The notes below the pieces were generated by a model. It was given only the letters and a program-made list of their open reading frames with translations, made no database searches and had not been told where the DNA came from. This document shows, piece after piece, positions 1 through 6,608 of a stretch of 10,945 nucleotides of DNA. The translations under genes and the position numbers were made by a program. Within the stretch, counting starts at the first letter, position 1, and each line of letters begins with the position of its first letter. The stretch is from an uncultured beta proteobacterium (GTDB lineage: Bacteria > Pseudomonadota > Gammaproteobacteria > Burkholderiales > Burkholderiaceae): NCBI GenBank assembly GCA_903827075.1, contig CAIKGX010000129.1, positions 1-10,945 on the forward strand. Direction: 5' to 3'.

Positions 1-738
1 AATACGCTCAATAAGGCCTTAAATCGTACGGTGACCACTGCATTACAGGATGTTAATGTGGCCTGTTTTGTTGTTGAGGCGGGTTACTTTGGTGATGACG
101 ATATAAAGGTTTTACGTTTATTGCCAGATGATTTGCCCATTGTCTTGGTATTAAATAAGCTCGATTTATTTAATAGTCGTTTTCAGACCCCTTCTGAGCG
201 CGATCAAGCGTTACTCCACTTCATGAAAAAAATGAGTCAGCCCTGGAGTGAGTTGGGTGGGCGTGAAGATCAAGACAAATGTGAGTTTGCAGAAATTGTG
301 CCAATGAGCGCTAAGAGTCCACCAGATATTCAAAGACTATTAGATGTCTTGGAGGGGTATTTACCTGAAGCTGAGGCGGTATATGACGCCGATACATTGA
401 CTGACCGAAGTGAGCGCTTTTTGGCAGCTGAAATCTTGCGTGAAAAGGTCTTCCGTTTTACTGGTGAAGAATTACCTTACACCAGTACAGTGGTGATTGA
501 TCAATTTAAGATGGATGGAAAGATGCGCCGGATTGCAGCAACCATTTTGGTGGATCGCGATAGTCATAAAGCCATGATCATTGGAGCAAAAGGCGAGCGA
601 CTCAAAAAGATTTCTACCGATGCTCGTATTGATATGGAAAAGCTCTTTGATGGAAAAGTCTTTCTAGAGACTTGGGTCAAGGTCAAGCGTGGTTGGGCTG
701 ACGATCGCGCTGAATTACGGGCGCAGGGCCTGGAATAA
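1..738 (+). CDS. era: GTPase Era, ribosome assembly factor (5' end cut by window edge)
   Basis: Era is an essential GTPase that binds the 3' end of 16S rRNA and helps mature the 30S subunit in the cytoplasm. About 245 residues are visible of a protein usually near 300, so the P-loop (G1) and most of G2/G3 lie off the left edge. The frame is open from base 1 and reads NTLNKALNRT ahead of the GTG at 31, so that GTG is an internal valine and not the start. The G4 motif NKLD is at 154-165, the G5 SAK at 307-315, and the C-terminal KH RNA-binding domain has its GxxG loop (GAKG) at 583-594. The segment between G4 and G5 (about 166-300) is longer and more charged than in E. coli Era. Six bases separate its TAA from recO, the usual rnc-era-recO arrangement. 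Identification is firm. Confidence 0.96.
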   Translation, partial: NTLNKALNRTVTTALQDVNVACFVVEAGYFGDDDIKVLRLLPDDLPIVLVLNKLDLFNSRFQTPSERDQALLHFMKKMSQPWSELGGREDQDKCEFAEIVPMSAKSPPDIQRLLDVLEGYLPEAEAVYDADTLTDRSERFLAAEILREKVFRFTGEELPYTSTVVIDQFKMDGKMRRIAATILVDRDSHKAMIIGAKGERLKKISTDARIDMEKLFDGKVFLETWVKVKRGWADDRAELRAQGLE

Positions 739-744
739 TTTCTC

Positions 745-1479
745 ATGGCCTTGCTTCGCGTTGCTGATGAGCCTGCTTTTGTATTACACAGTATTCCTTA
801 CAAGGAAACCAGCTTAATTCTGGATGTCTTTACTCGGCAGTATGGGCGCATGGCACTGATCGCCAAGGGAGCTAAGAGACCGCACTCCACACTACGGCCT
901 GTGTTGCAGCGTTTTCAGCCGCTACTGGTTTCCTGGAGTGGTAAGTCTGAGCTGCGCACTCTCACTAAATCAGAGTGGGTAGGTGGTACGCCATCACTGG
1001 TGGGCGATGCACTCCTTTGTGGTTTTTATCTCAATGAGCTCCTAGTTAAGTTTTTAGCACGGGAAGATGAATACGAAAAACTGTACGATCGCTACATGGA
1101 TACGATTTCTGCACTGTCTAACTTGGAGTTTGAATCCAAAGGCCTTGAAGAAATTTTACGTCCTTTCGAGCTATCTCTTTTACAGGAAACAGGTTATGCA
1201 GCTGCTTTAGATCGTTGTGTTGAAACCAATGATGCGCCGCTTGCAGATGAAAAGTATGTATATCAGCCAGAGCGCGGGGTTCGTCCCGCTCAAGGCGATG
1301 ATCCAGGACACTGGCCTGTATTAATGGGACGATCTCTATTGGCGATTGCAGCGGGGGATTTTTCTGACCTAGAAACGCTCTCTGAAAGTAAGCAGCTCAT
1401 GCGCTTCTTGCTTGGCTTGCATTTGCAGGATCAAGTGCTGACTACCCGTCAGATCCTAATTGATCTCAAGAAAATCTAG
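745..1479 (+). CDS. recO: DNA repair protein RecO
   Basis: RecO is the recombination mediator of the RecFOR pathway: it anneals ssDNA and, with RecR, loads RecA onto SSB-coated gaps. The 244-residue length matches E. coli RecO (about 242). The N-terminal OB-fold is recognisable from VLHSIPYKETSLILDVFTR (residues about 13-31) followed by GRMALIAKGAKRPHS, and a helical C-terminal domain follows from about residue 85, with the typical LRPFELSLLQETGYA segment near 140-155. I see no Zn-finger cysteine set of the kind found in Deinococcus RecO. The ATG at 745 is 6 nt after era stops; a GGA at 732-734, inside the era 3' end, is the only nearby Shine-Dalgarno-like element, suggesting translational coupling. 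The gene sits between era and pdxJ as in many beta- and gammaproteobacteria. Confidence 0.95.
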   Translation: MALLRVADEPAFVLHSIPYKETSLILDVFTRQYGRMALIAKGAKRPHSTLRPVLQRFQPLLVSWSGKSELRTLTKSEWVGGTPSLVGDALLCGFYLNELLVKFLAREDEYEKLYDRYMDTISALSNLEFESKGLEEILRPFELSLLQETGYAAALDRCVETNDAPLADEKYVYQPERGVRPAQGDDPGHWPVLMGRSLLAIAAGDFSDLETLSESKQLMRFLLGLHLQDQVLTTRQILIDLKKI

Positions 1480-1491
1480 TAATCTAGCAGA

Positions 1492-2238
1492 ATGAATACA
1501 CCCAAAGCGCTTGAACTGGGCATCAATATTGATCATGTGGCGACATTGCGCAATGCTCGTGGCACTACTTATCCCGACCCTTTGAGGGCGGCTCTCTTAG
1601 CTGAAGAGGCTGGGGCAGACCTCATTACTTTGCATTTACGTGAAGACCGTCGCCATATCAAGGATGCGGATTTACTAGCCCTACGCCCCTTAATTAACAC
1701 TCGCATGAATCTCGAGTGCGCTGTCACTCCTGAGATGTTGGCTATTGCCTGCAAGGTTCAGCCCCATGACGTGTGTTTGGTACCAGAAAAGCGTGCAGAA
1801 GTGACTACAGAAGGTGGTTTAGATGTAGCGGGTCACTTTGCGGCTGTTAAAGCTGCTACAGCACAACTTAAGGCTGCTGGTATTCGAGTTTCTCTATTTA
1901 TTGATCCAGATGAAAAGCAGATTGCCGCAGCTAATGAAGTGGGGGCCACTGTAGTTGAACTCCATACTGGTCGCTATGCTGATTTATCGGGACCTGACCA
2001 AGTAGCTGAATTAAATCGGATTAAAAAAGCAGCTCAATTTGGGGTGAGCATTGGTTTAAGAGTCAATGCGGGACATGGTTTGAATGAAGATAATGTCATG
2101 CCAATAGCAGCTATTGCGGAGTTATCTGAACTCAATATTGGTCATGCGATTGTGGCTGAGGCCCTCTTTAAGGGGTGGAAGCAGGCCATTGTGGATATGA
2201 AGTCCTTAATGGCTCAAGGTCGAGCTGAAACTCAGTAA
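1492..2238 (+). CDS. pdxJ: Pyridoxine 5'-phosphate synthase PdxJ
   Basis: PdxJ closes the pyridine ring of vitamin B6, condensing 1-deoxy-D-xylulose 5-phosphate with 3-amino-2-oxopropyl phosphate to give pyridoxine 5'-phosphate in the DXP-dependent pathway. The protein is a 248-residue TIM barrel of full normal length. Conserved residues are all visible: the N-terminal INIDHVATLRNAR (N12, R20), the HLREDRRHI motif (H48, R50, H55), the NLE glutamate E75, the VVELHTGRYA glutamate E156, and H195 in VNAGHGLN near the C-terminus. By family knowledge these match the catalytic and substrate-binding set of E. coli PdxJ (H45, E72, E153, H193). It starts 12 nt after recO and ends 8 nt before acpS, the classical pdxJ-acpS pairing. 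The start fits the family N-terminus, although no strong Shine-Dalgarno precedes it. Confidence 0.97.
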   Translation: MNTPKALELGINIDHVATLRNARGTTYPDPLRAALLAEEAGADLITLHLREDRRHIKDADLLALRPLINTRMNLECAVTPEMLAIACKVQPHDVCLVPEKRAEVTTEGGLDVAGHFAAVKAATAQLKAAGIRVSLFIDPDEKQIAAANEVGATVVELHTGRYADLSGPDQVAELNRIKKAAQFGVSIGLRVNAGHGLNEDNVMPIAAIAELSELNIGHAIVAEALFKGWKQAIVDMKSLMAQGRAETQ

Positions 2239-2246
2239 GGGCCAAG

Positions 2247-2639
2247 ATGATCGTTGGTATCGGCACTGATATCTTGCAGATTGGGCGCTTACAAGCAGCT
2301 TACGATCGAACTCAAGGTCGTCTGGCGGAAAAGATTCTAGGTCCTGATGAAATGCTGGTCTTTAAGCATCGTCTTGCCAGAAACCATAAACGAGGCATTG
2401 CTTTTTTAGCCACACGCTTTGCTGCTAAAGAGGCTTTCTCTAAAGCGATTGGTCTGGGTATGCGTATGCCCATGACCTGGCGTTCGCTAGAAATATTAAA
2501 TGAACCTAGTGGCAAACCCGTCACCTCATATTTGGGTGCGCTGGCAAAGTTTATGGAAGAAAAAAACTGGCAGGCGCAAGTAACGGTTAGTGATGAGCAA
2601 GACATGGCGATTGCTCATGTAATCGTGACTCAAAAGTAA
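2247..2639 (+). CDS. acpS: Holo-[acyl-carrier-protein] synthase AcpS
   Basis: AcpS transfers the 4'-phosphopantetheine arm of coenzyme A onto a serine of apo-ACP, activating it for fatty acid synthesis. The 130-residue product has the short trimeric AcpS architecture. The N-terminal MIVGIGTDILQIGR carries the metal-binding aspartate D8, and RFAAKEAFSKA (residues 57-67) carries the second metal ligand E62 and the conserved lysine K66. The family's SGKP segment is present near residues 90-93. The start is well placed: AAGGG at 2237-2241, overlapping the pdxJ stop codon, is a good Shine-Dalgarno 5 nt upstream. Co-transcription with pdxJ is very likely. Confidence 0.96.
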   Translation: MIVGIGTDILQIGRLQAAYDRTQGRLAEKILGPDEMLVFKHRLARNHKRGIAFLATRFAAKEAFSKAIGLGMRMPMTWRSLEILNEPSGKPVTSYLGALAKFMEEKNWQAQVTVSDEQDMAIAHVIVTQK

Positions 2640-2689
2640 ACTCAAGAAATAACCTATCAAAATGCAACAGATCTAATTATTGAAATCAC

Positions 2690-2694
2690 GAGGA
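2690..2694 (+). promoter_or_regulatory. Ribosome binding site of nagZ
   Basis: GAGGA lies 4 nt before the ATG at 2699. It supports that start over the in-frame ATG at 2714, which has no comparable site. Confidence 0.6.
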
Positions 2695-2698
2695 AGAG

Positions 2699-3775
2699 AT
2701 GAGCAAGTCGACCATGAATCCGGGGCCAATCACATTGGACGTCCTTGGCCTTGAATTAAATACCGAAGATCAGCGTCGTATTTTGGATCCGTTAACAGGT
2801 GGCGTAATTTTATTTGGCAGAAATTTCGCTAATCGTAAGCAGCTCTCAAGGCTGACTGCAGACATTAAGAAGCTCCGCTCTGATGTCTTGATCTCCATTG
2901 ATCACGAGGGCGGGAGAGTACAGCGTTGTAAAACGGATGGCTTTACACATCTACCTGCGATGCGCAAATTAGGTGATTTATGGATGGCTAAAAATAAATC
3001 AAATCACCTTGCAGAATCGGCTGCACAAGCCATGGCTGCAGCTACTGCCTGTGGATACATATTAGCTGCCGAGCTGCGCGCTTGCGGGGTTGACTTTAGT
3101 TTTACGCCGGTACTTGATTTAGATTTTGGTCGTAGCGGCGTCATCGGTGACCGCTCCTTTAGTCGCGATCCTCAAATTGTTTTCGCCTTAGCTAAGAGCC
3201 TGAACGAAGGTCTGCGTTTGGCTGGTATGGCTAACTGCGGCAAACATTTTCCGGGGCATGGTTGGGCAGAGGCAGATTCACATGTAGCCATTCCAGTAGA
3301 TGAACGGTCCTTGGCGGAAATATTAAATGATGACGCTAAGCCATATGATTGGCTGGACTTAAGCCTAGCAGCAGTAATGCCAGCTCATGTAATTTATCCT
3401 AAGGTCGATAAGCTACCAGCAGGCTTTTCCAATATTTGGTTGCATTCAGTCTTGCGTCAAGAGTTTGGCTTCGAAGGGGTTATCTTTAGCGATGACTTAT
3501 CTATGGAAGGCGCTAGTGTTGCGGGGTCAGTCGTTAAGGGCGCAGAGTTGGCGCTCAATGCGGGTTGTGATGCTGTACTGATTTGTAATCGCCCGGATCT
3601 GGCTGATCAATTACTAAGCCAGCTGAAAATCTCAAAATCTAAGCAAAAAGAATCAAGAGAGCGCTTAAATAAACTCATGCCAAGCTTCCCTGCATTAAAT
3701 TGGGATTCATTGCAGGGTGAAACCCAATACCAGCATGCTAAAGGTTTGCTCAAGCAGTTTAATTTGCTGAAGTAA
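2699..3775 (+). CDS. nagZ: Beta-N-acetylhexosaminidase NagZ (GH3)
   Basis: NagZ is a cytoplasmic family-3 glycoside hydrolase that removes N-acetylglucosamine from GlcNAc-anhydroMur-peptides during peptidoglycan recycling; in some bacteria its products signal beta-lactamase induction. The 358-residue protein has the single-domain Gram-negative form. Visible motifs are IDHEGGRVQR (67-76, substrate binding), FTPVLDLD (135-142), KHFPGHG (182-188), the mobile-loop dyad DSH with D193 and H195 as general acid/base, and the nucleophile in FSDDLSMEGA, D265. The ATG at 2699 is preceded by GAGGA at 2690-2694 with a rather short 4-nt spacer; a second in-frame ATG at 2714 is possible, but the fold begins after both. 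A 59-nt gap separates it from acpS, with no terminator seen, so it is probably the last gene of the operon. It converges on the gene at 3787 with only 11 nt between them. Confidence 0.95.
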   Translation: MSKSTMNPGPITLDVLGLELNTEDQRRILDPLTGGVILFGRNFANRKQLSRLTADIKKLRSDVLISIDHEGGRVQRCKTDGFTHLPAMRKLGDLWMAKNKSNHLAESAAQAMAAATACGYILAAELRACGVDFSFTPVLDLDFGRSGVIGDRSFSRDPQIVFALAKSLNEGLRLAGMANCGKHFPGHGWAEADSHVAIPVDERSLAEILNDDAKPYDWLDLSLAAVMPAHVIYPKVDKLPAGFSNIWLHSVLRQEFGFEGVIFSDDLSMEGASVAGSVVKGAELALNAGCDAVLICNRPDLADQLLSQLKISKSKQKESRERLNKLMPSFPALNWDSLQGETQYQHAKGLLKQFNLLK

Positions 3776-3786
3776 AGGTTCACCCC

Positions 3787-4791
3787 TTAATTTTTTTGTG
3801 AAACCCGATCCCATTCAGAAAGTACATATTTCTTAATGGCCTCGCCTTGTGCACGTGCGCAAATAATTTCTTCGGGGTTAATGGGCATATTCAATTTTTG
3901 CAGACGGAATATATCCCCTTGGATTGAGTAATTTGGAATCCAGGCTCCCCAAAAAAATCCAATACTCTCCAATTGACTACAGGTCTTGGCTGCTGCAGCT
4001 TGGTTAATTGGGAGATTTAAAAAGAGTGCAGCCAAATTCAGGGGCTCTAACTTACTTAATTCATGAGACAAGACATCCAAGAGATCGCCTCCTATGTGAT
4101 GAATCTCAATATTAGCCGAGTGATTTATTTCATGAATATCAACCGCCACTACTGATTTACCGCTGCCCAAAACTTCAGAATCCAATATTTCCCTATCTAG
4201 AGCGATATCCCGACATAAAATTTTTATTAGTTGAGCATGTTGTTGTGGCACATAAATTGTTTTTATATTTCGCTCTAAGGGCAGATAAAAGGTGATGACT
4301 GATCTACGCGAGTCTGAAAAGTTTTGTAAGCCTTGCATCACTACATCGGGTGGAGCAACGCTTAACAAGGCTCCTGTCTCATTACCCCCTAAGGCAATCA
4401 TTTCATCTTGGCTATAAGGGTGGTTAGTAACGCATGCAGCCCAAAAGCCAATCAACTTCAACTCCTTAGCCAAGCTCAACCTTTTTTTGGCAATTTCTTC
4501 TGAAATATGATGGCCGCGGTAAGCGGGGTCAACCAGCATTCTTCCAGCCTCAGGAGAGGAGTTATGCGCACCTTCAAAGGTCAGCGCGCAATGGCCAATA
4601 ATTTGACCTACATCGTTTTTGGCGATGATGGATAACATTTGCTTCGCACTAATAATGTCCGCTAGCTTTTCTTTGTCATACATTACTTTGATGGGGTAGC
4701 TATCCCCATAGCATCGCTGGATACATTCGATTAAGTGGGGAATATCTTCAATTTGTAATTGTCTGATTTCTAATGGAGCGTTATCAGTCAT
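3787..4791 (-). CDS. GNAT-type acetyltransferase-like protein with two modules
   Basis: This is a 334-residue cytoplasmic protein of unknown substrate. Residues about 7-170 read as a GNAT fold: the EIRQLQIEDIPHLIECIQRCYG start, the strand GQIIGHCALTF (62-72), then LVDPAYRGHHIS (86-97) at the acetyl-CoA loop, followed by a helix. The usual Q/RxxGxG/A loop here reads RGHHIS, so both glycine positions are replaced (H95, S97) and CoA binding may be altered. Residues about 175-330 look like a second, more divergent module; AALFLNLPINQ (254-264), LESIGFFWGAWIP (274-286) and GDIFRLQKL (292-300) resemble the C-terminal strands of a GNAT fold. I have seen this layout in conserved proteins annotated only as GNAT family. 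No signal peptide or membrane segment is seen. The start at 4791 has no clear Shine-Dalgarno. The gene converges on nagZ and is separated from efp by a strong terminator, so it is probably transcribed alone. Confidence 0.75.
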   Translation of the reverse strand: MTDNAPLEIRQLQIEDIPHLIECIQRCYGDSYPIKVMYDKEKLADIISAKQMLSIIAKNDVGQIIGHCALTFEGAHNSSPEAGRMLVDPAYRGHHISEEIAKKRLSLAKELKLIGFWAACVTNHPYSQDEMIALGGNETGALLSVAPPDVVMQGLQNFSDSRRSVITFYLPLERNIKTIYVPQQHAQLIKILCRDIALDREILDSEVLGSGKSVVAVDIHEINHSANIEIHHIGGDLLDVLSHELSKLEPLNLAALFLNLPINQAAAAKTCSQLESIGFFWGAWIPNYSIQGDIFRLQKLNMPINPEEIICARAQGEAIKKYVLSEWDRVSQKN

Positions 4792-4824
4792 GGCGTATTT
4801 AAACTTAAGGTAATTGATTGAAAG

Positions 4825-4854
4825 ATATTAAGCTAAACAGGGATAAAGAGGCAA
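4825..4854 (-). promoter_or_regulatory. Possible promoter of the GNAT-like gene
   Basis: Reading the - strand, TTGCCT (4849-4854, 4 of 6 to the -35 consensus) is followed after 18 nt by TAATAT (4825-4830, 4 of 6 to the -10 consensus), about 33 nt before the start codon. The -35 box overlaps the last bases of the efp terminator's T tract. It is the best match in the 60-nt gap after the terminator, but both boxes are imperfect. Confidence 0.3.
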
Positions 4855-4880
4855 AAAAAAGCCCGGCATACCGGGCTTTT
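4853..4880 (-). terminator. Intrinsic terminator of earP-efp
   Basis: A perfect 6-bp GC-only stem, GCCCGG (4861-4866) and CCGGGC (4871-4876), closes a 4-base loop. On the - strand it is followed by eight T's (complement of 4853-4860) and preceded by four A's that extend the stem. It sits 18 nt beyond the efp stop codon. T's also follow on the + strand (4877-4880), so it could work weakly in both directions. Confidence 0.93.
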
Positions 4881-4898
4881 AGATTACAAAATTATTTC

Positions 4899-5459
4899 TT
4901 AGTTAGCGCGGCTGCGATATTCACCGTTGCGGGTGTCAATCTCAATCTTGTCACCAGTATTGCAGAACAAAGGAACTTGTAATTCATAGCCAGTAGCTAA
5001 TTTTGCAGTCTTTAAAACTTTGCCTGAGCTGGTATCGCCTTTAACGGCTGGCTCTGTGTAAATAATTTCGCGAACCAATGAATTGGGCATTGCAACGGAG
5101 AGTGCTTTGCCTTCGTAGAACACGACTTCACACGGCATGCTTTCTTCTAGATAGTTCAACGCATCGCCCATGAACTCAGCCTCAACTTCATACTGGTTAT
5201 ATTCAGTATCCATAAAGACATACATTGGATCTGCAAAGTAAGAATAAGTGCAATCTTTCTTATCGAGAATGACAACATCAAATTTGTCATCAGCCTTAAA
5301 TACGCCTTCGTTAGGCGCACCGCTTAACAAGTTCTTAAATTTCATTTTTACAACAGAGGAGTTACGGCCAGAGCGGCTGTATTCGGCTTTCAAAACGACC
5401 ATGGCATCAGTGCCGATCATGACTACGTTACCAACGCGAAGTTCTTGTGCTGTTTTCAT
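4899..5459 (-). CDS. efp: Elongation factor P (EF-P), arginine-type
   Basis: EF-P binds between the ribosomal P and E sites and relieves stalling at consecutive prolines. The 186-residue protein has the three-domain layout: an N-terminal KOW-like domain (1-65) and two OB domains, ending in the signature region TGDKIEIDTRNGEYRSR near the C-terminus. The domain I loop reads YSRSGRNSS, placing arginine R32 where E. coli EF-P has the lysine that is beta-lysylated. Established work on Pseudomonas, Shewanella and Neisseria shows that such R32 EF-Ps are activated by rhamnosylation by EarP, encoded just upstream here. AGGA at 5468-5471, 8 nt upstream on the - strand, supports the start. The gene is second in an earP-efp unit with an 87-nt gap, and a strong terminator follows. 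Confidence 0.97.
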   Translation of the reverse strand: MKTAQELRVGNVVMIGTDAMVVLKAEYSRSGRNSSVVKMKFKNLLSGAPNEGVFKADDKFDVVILDKKDCTYSYFADPMYVFMDTEYNQYEVEAEFMGDALNYLEESMPCEVVFYEGKALSVAMPNSLVREIIYTEPAVKGDTSSGKVLKTAKLATGYELQVPLFCNTGDKIEIDTRNGEYRSRAN

Positions 5460-5467
5460 CTGGCTAT

Positions 5468-5471
5468 TCCT
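5468..5471 (-). promoter_or_regulatory. Ribosome binding site of efp
   Basis: AGGA on the - strand lies 8 nt before the efp ATG, a near-ideal spacing. It fixes the EF-P start so that the acceptor arginine is residue 32, the number used in the literature. Confidence 0.6.
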
Positions 5472-5475
5472 GGGT

Positions 5476-5500
5476 GCAGAGCGGAATTTCTGCGGTTTTT
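5476..5500. repeat. Inverted repeat in the efp leader
   Basis: GCAGA (5476-5480) and TCTGC (5489-5493) form a 5-bp stem with an 8-base loop. Read on the + strand it is followed by GG and five T's, so it resembles a weak terminator in the direction antisense to efp. Read on the - strand it would fold as a small hairpin 4 nt before the efp ribosome binding site. The function is unknown and it may be chance. Confidence 0.35.
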
Positions 5501-5546
5501 ATCAAAGACAAGATTGTAACCGCCCGCTGTCCTTTTGGGCTCCTAC

Positions 5547-6608
5547 TTAGGCTACGAAGCGGATTAGACGGGCAGCTAAGCCCCCATCCCCTTGCTTTTG
5601 TAGTAATTGGGCTCGCCAAGCCTTGGAATAGCTGCTCCAGGCATCAAACGCAGCAATCCAGTGTGATGGCAGCTTCCAATGCATCGCATCAATACAGGCT
5701 GCTCTGACGCATTCATTAGCTGATTCTAGGTACAGGTCCAAAAAGGCAGCCAATTTGACCTCATGTGCCCGATCTTCTTGGGGGTAGATATGCCATATAA
5801 AAGGTTTTCCTGCCAATTGAGCTCGTACAAAGGAATCCTCACCTCTCACAATATTGAAATCACATTGTGAGAGAACCCAGTCATATTCATCCTGCGAAAC
5901 AAAGGGTATTGATAGTAGTTGAATATGGGGTGGAAGATCAATGGAGTTACTGATCGACAGGTTCAACTGTTCAAGCTGACCATAGGTAAGCACTACATCA
6001 AAATCCTCGCCTACTTTGCTGAGGTCTTGCAGCCATTTTCCTAAGGGCGCACCTGGGTAACAAAAGACACTGATTCTCTTTGCATGGGGGCGCAATTTTG
6101 CCCAGGTGGATTTTAAAACCTGGGGGATTGAATCATTGCTCTCTTTAGGAATGGGGTCAATCAAAATGCCGCCAGTATTGTCTTGAAACCCCGGAAAGAA
6201 AAAGTATTTTGCTAGGCCATGGGCCTGCGGTGATGCTTTCCCATGAAAGTCGACAACCCAAGGCTCAGCGCTTAAATATTCTAGGTTGATGATGATAGGT
6301 TTTTTACTTGCAATGAGTAATCCCGCAAGATAGCGGTCTGGAAGCGCACACCCAAAAGCCTCAATGACTACCTCTGGTGTCGTTACTGGATGGCGTGCAT
6401 TGTCATAGCTTGCCTCCCAGGGCTGAAGGTCAATTTTTTTAGTGATGGAGTCGTCAACGCCAGAAGCGAGTAAATTGAGGGTAGGCAAGTCATCGCAAAA
6501 GATTCGGACGTCTTGGCCATGAAGACTTGTTAAGCTCCTAGCTAGACGCCAGCAAATACCAGCATCACCATAGTTATCGACGATTTGACAGAAAATATCC
6601 CAACGCAT
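5547..6608 (-). CDS. earP: EF-P arginine rhamnosyltransferase EarP
   Basis: EarP is a GT-B, inverting glycosyltransferase that moves L-rhamnose from dTDP-beta-L-rhamnose onto R32 of EF-P in the cytoplasm. The 353-residue protein starts with the diagnostic WDIFCQIVDNYGDAGICWRL (residues 3-22). By alignment from memory, its aspartates D11 and D15 correspond to the catalytic-site D13/D17 of pseudomonad EarP. Other conserved stretches are IEAFGCALPD (82-91), NLEYLSAEPWV (108-118), the nucleotide-sugar site IVRGEDSFVRAQ (253-264, with E257 matching the reported catalytic glutamate) and IYPQEDRAHEVK (274-285). It lies directly upstream of efp, so enzyme and substrate are probably made together. Its ATG overlaps the ATG of divergent uvrC by 2 bp, and since the protein family begins right at this position the start is credible. 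No clear Shine-Dalgarno is visible; its promoter must lie within uvrC. Confidence 0.96.
   Translation of the reverse strand: MRWDIFCQIVDNYGDAGICWRLARSLTSLHGQDVRIFCDDLPTLNLLASGVDDSITKKIDLQPWEASYDNARHPVTTPEVVIEAFGCALPDRYLAGLLIASKKPIIINLEYLSAEPWVVDFHGKASPQAHGLAKYFFFPGFQDNTGGILIDPIPKESNDSIPQVLKSTWAKLRPHAKRISVFCYPGAPLGKWLQDLSKVGEDFDVVLTYGQLEQLNLSISNSIDLPPHIQLLSIPFVSQDEYDWVLSQCDFNIVRGEDSFVRAQLAGKPFIWHIYPQEDRAHEVKLAAFLDLYLESANECVRAACIDAMHWKLPSHWIAAFDAWSSYSKAWRAQLLQKQGDGGLAARLIRFVA

Noticed and set aside
31..33. GTG at 31 as the start of era
   Set aside because: The frame is open to base 1 and the residues before it continue the Era sequence; the P-loop is missing, so the gene begins outside the window.
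2312..2605. 97-codon open frame on the - strand inside acpS
   Set aside because: It is fully opposite a well-conserved gene, with serine/arginine-rich shadow composition and no motif.
3775..3797. Intrinsic terminator between nagZ and the convergent GNAT-like gene
   Set aside because: The stem is only 4 bp (AAGG/CCTT) with two A's before the T7 run; the T's encode the C-terminus of the opposite gene, so it is too weak to call.
5248..5707. Two overlapping + strand open frames across the efp/earP gap
   Set aside because: Most of their length is antisense to efp or earP, and I see no domain or ribosome binding site.
6585..6590. Consensus -35 box TTGACA as the uvrC promoter
   Set aside because: At 16-18 nt spacing there is no -10 box, and a start from it would fall inside uvrC. 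It encodes part of the EarP N-terminal motif.
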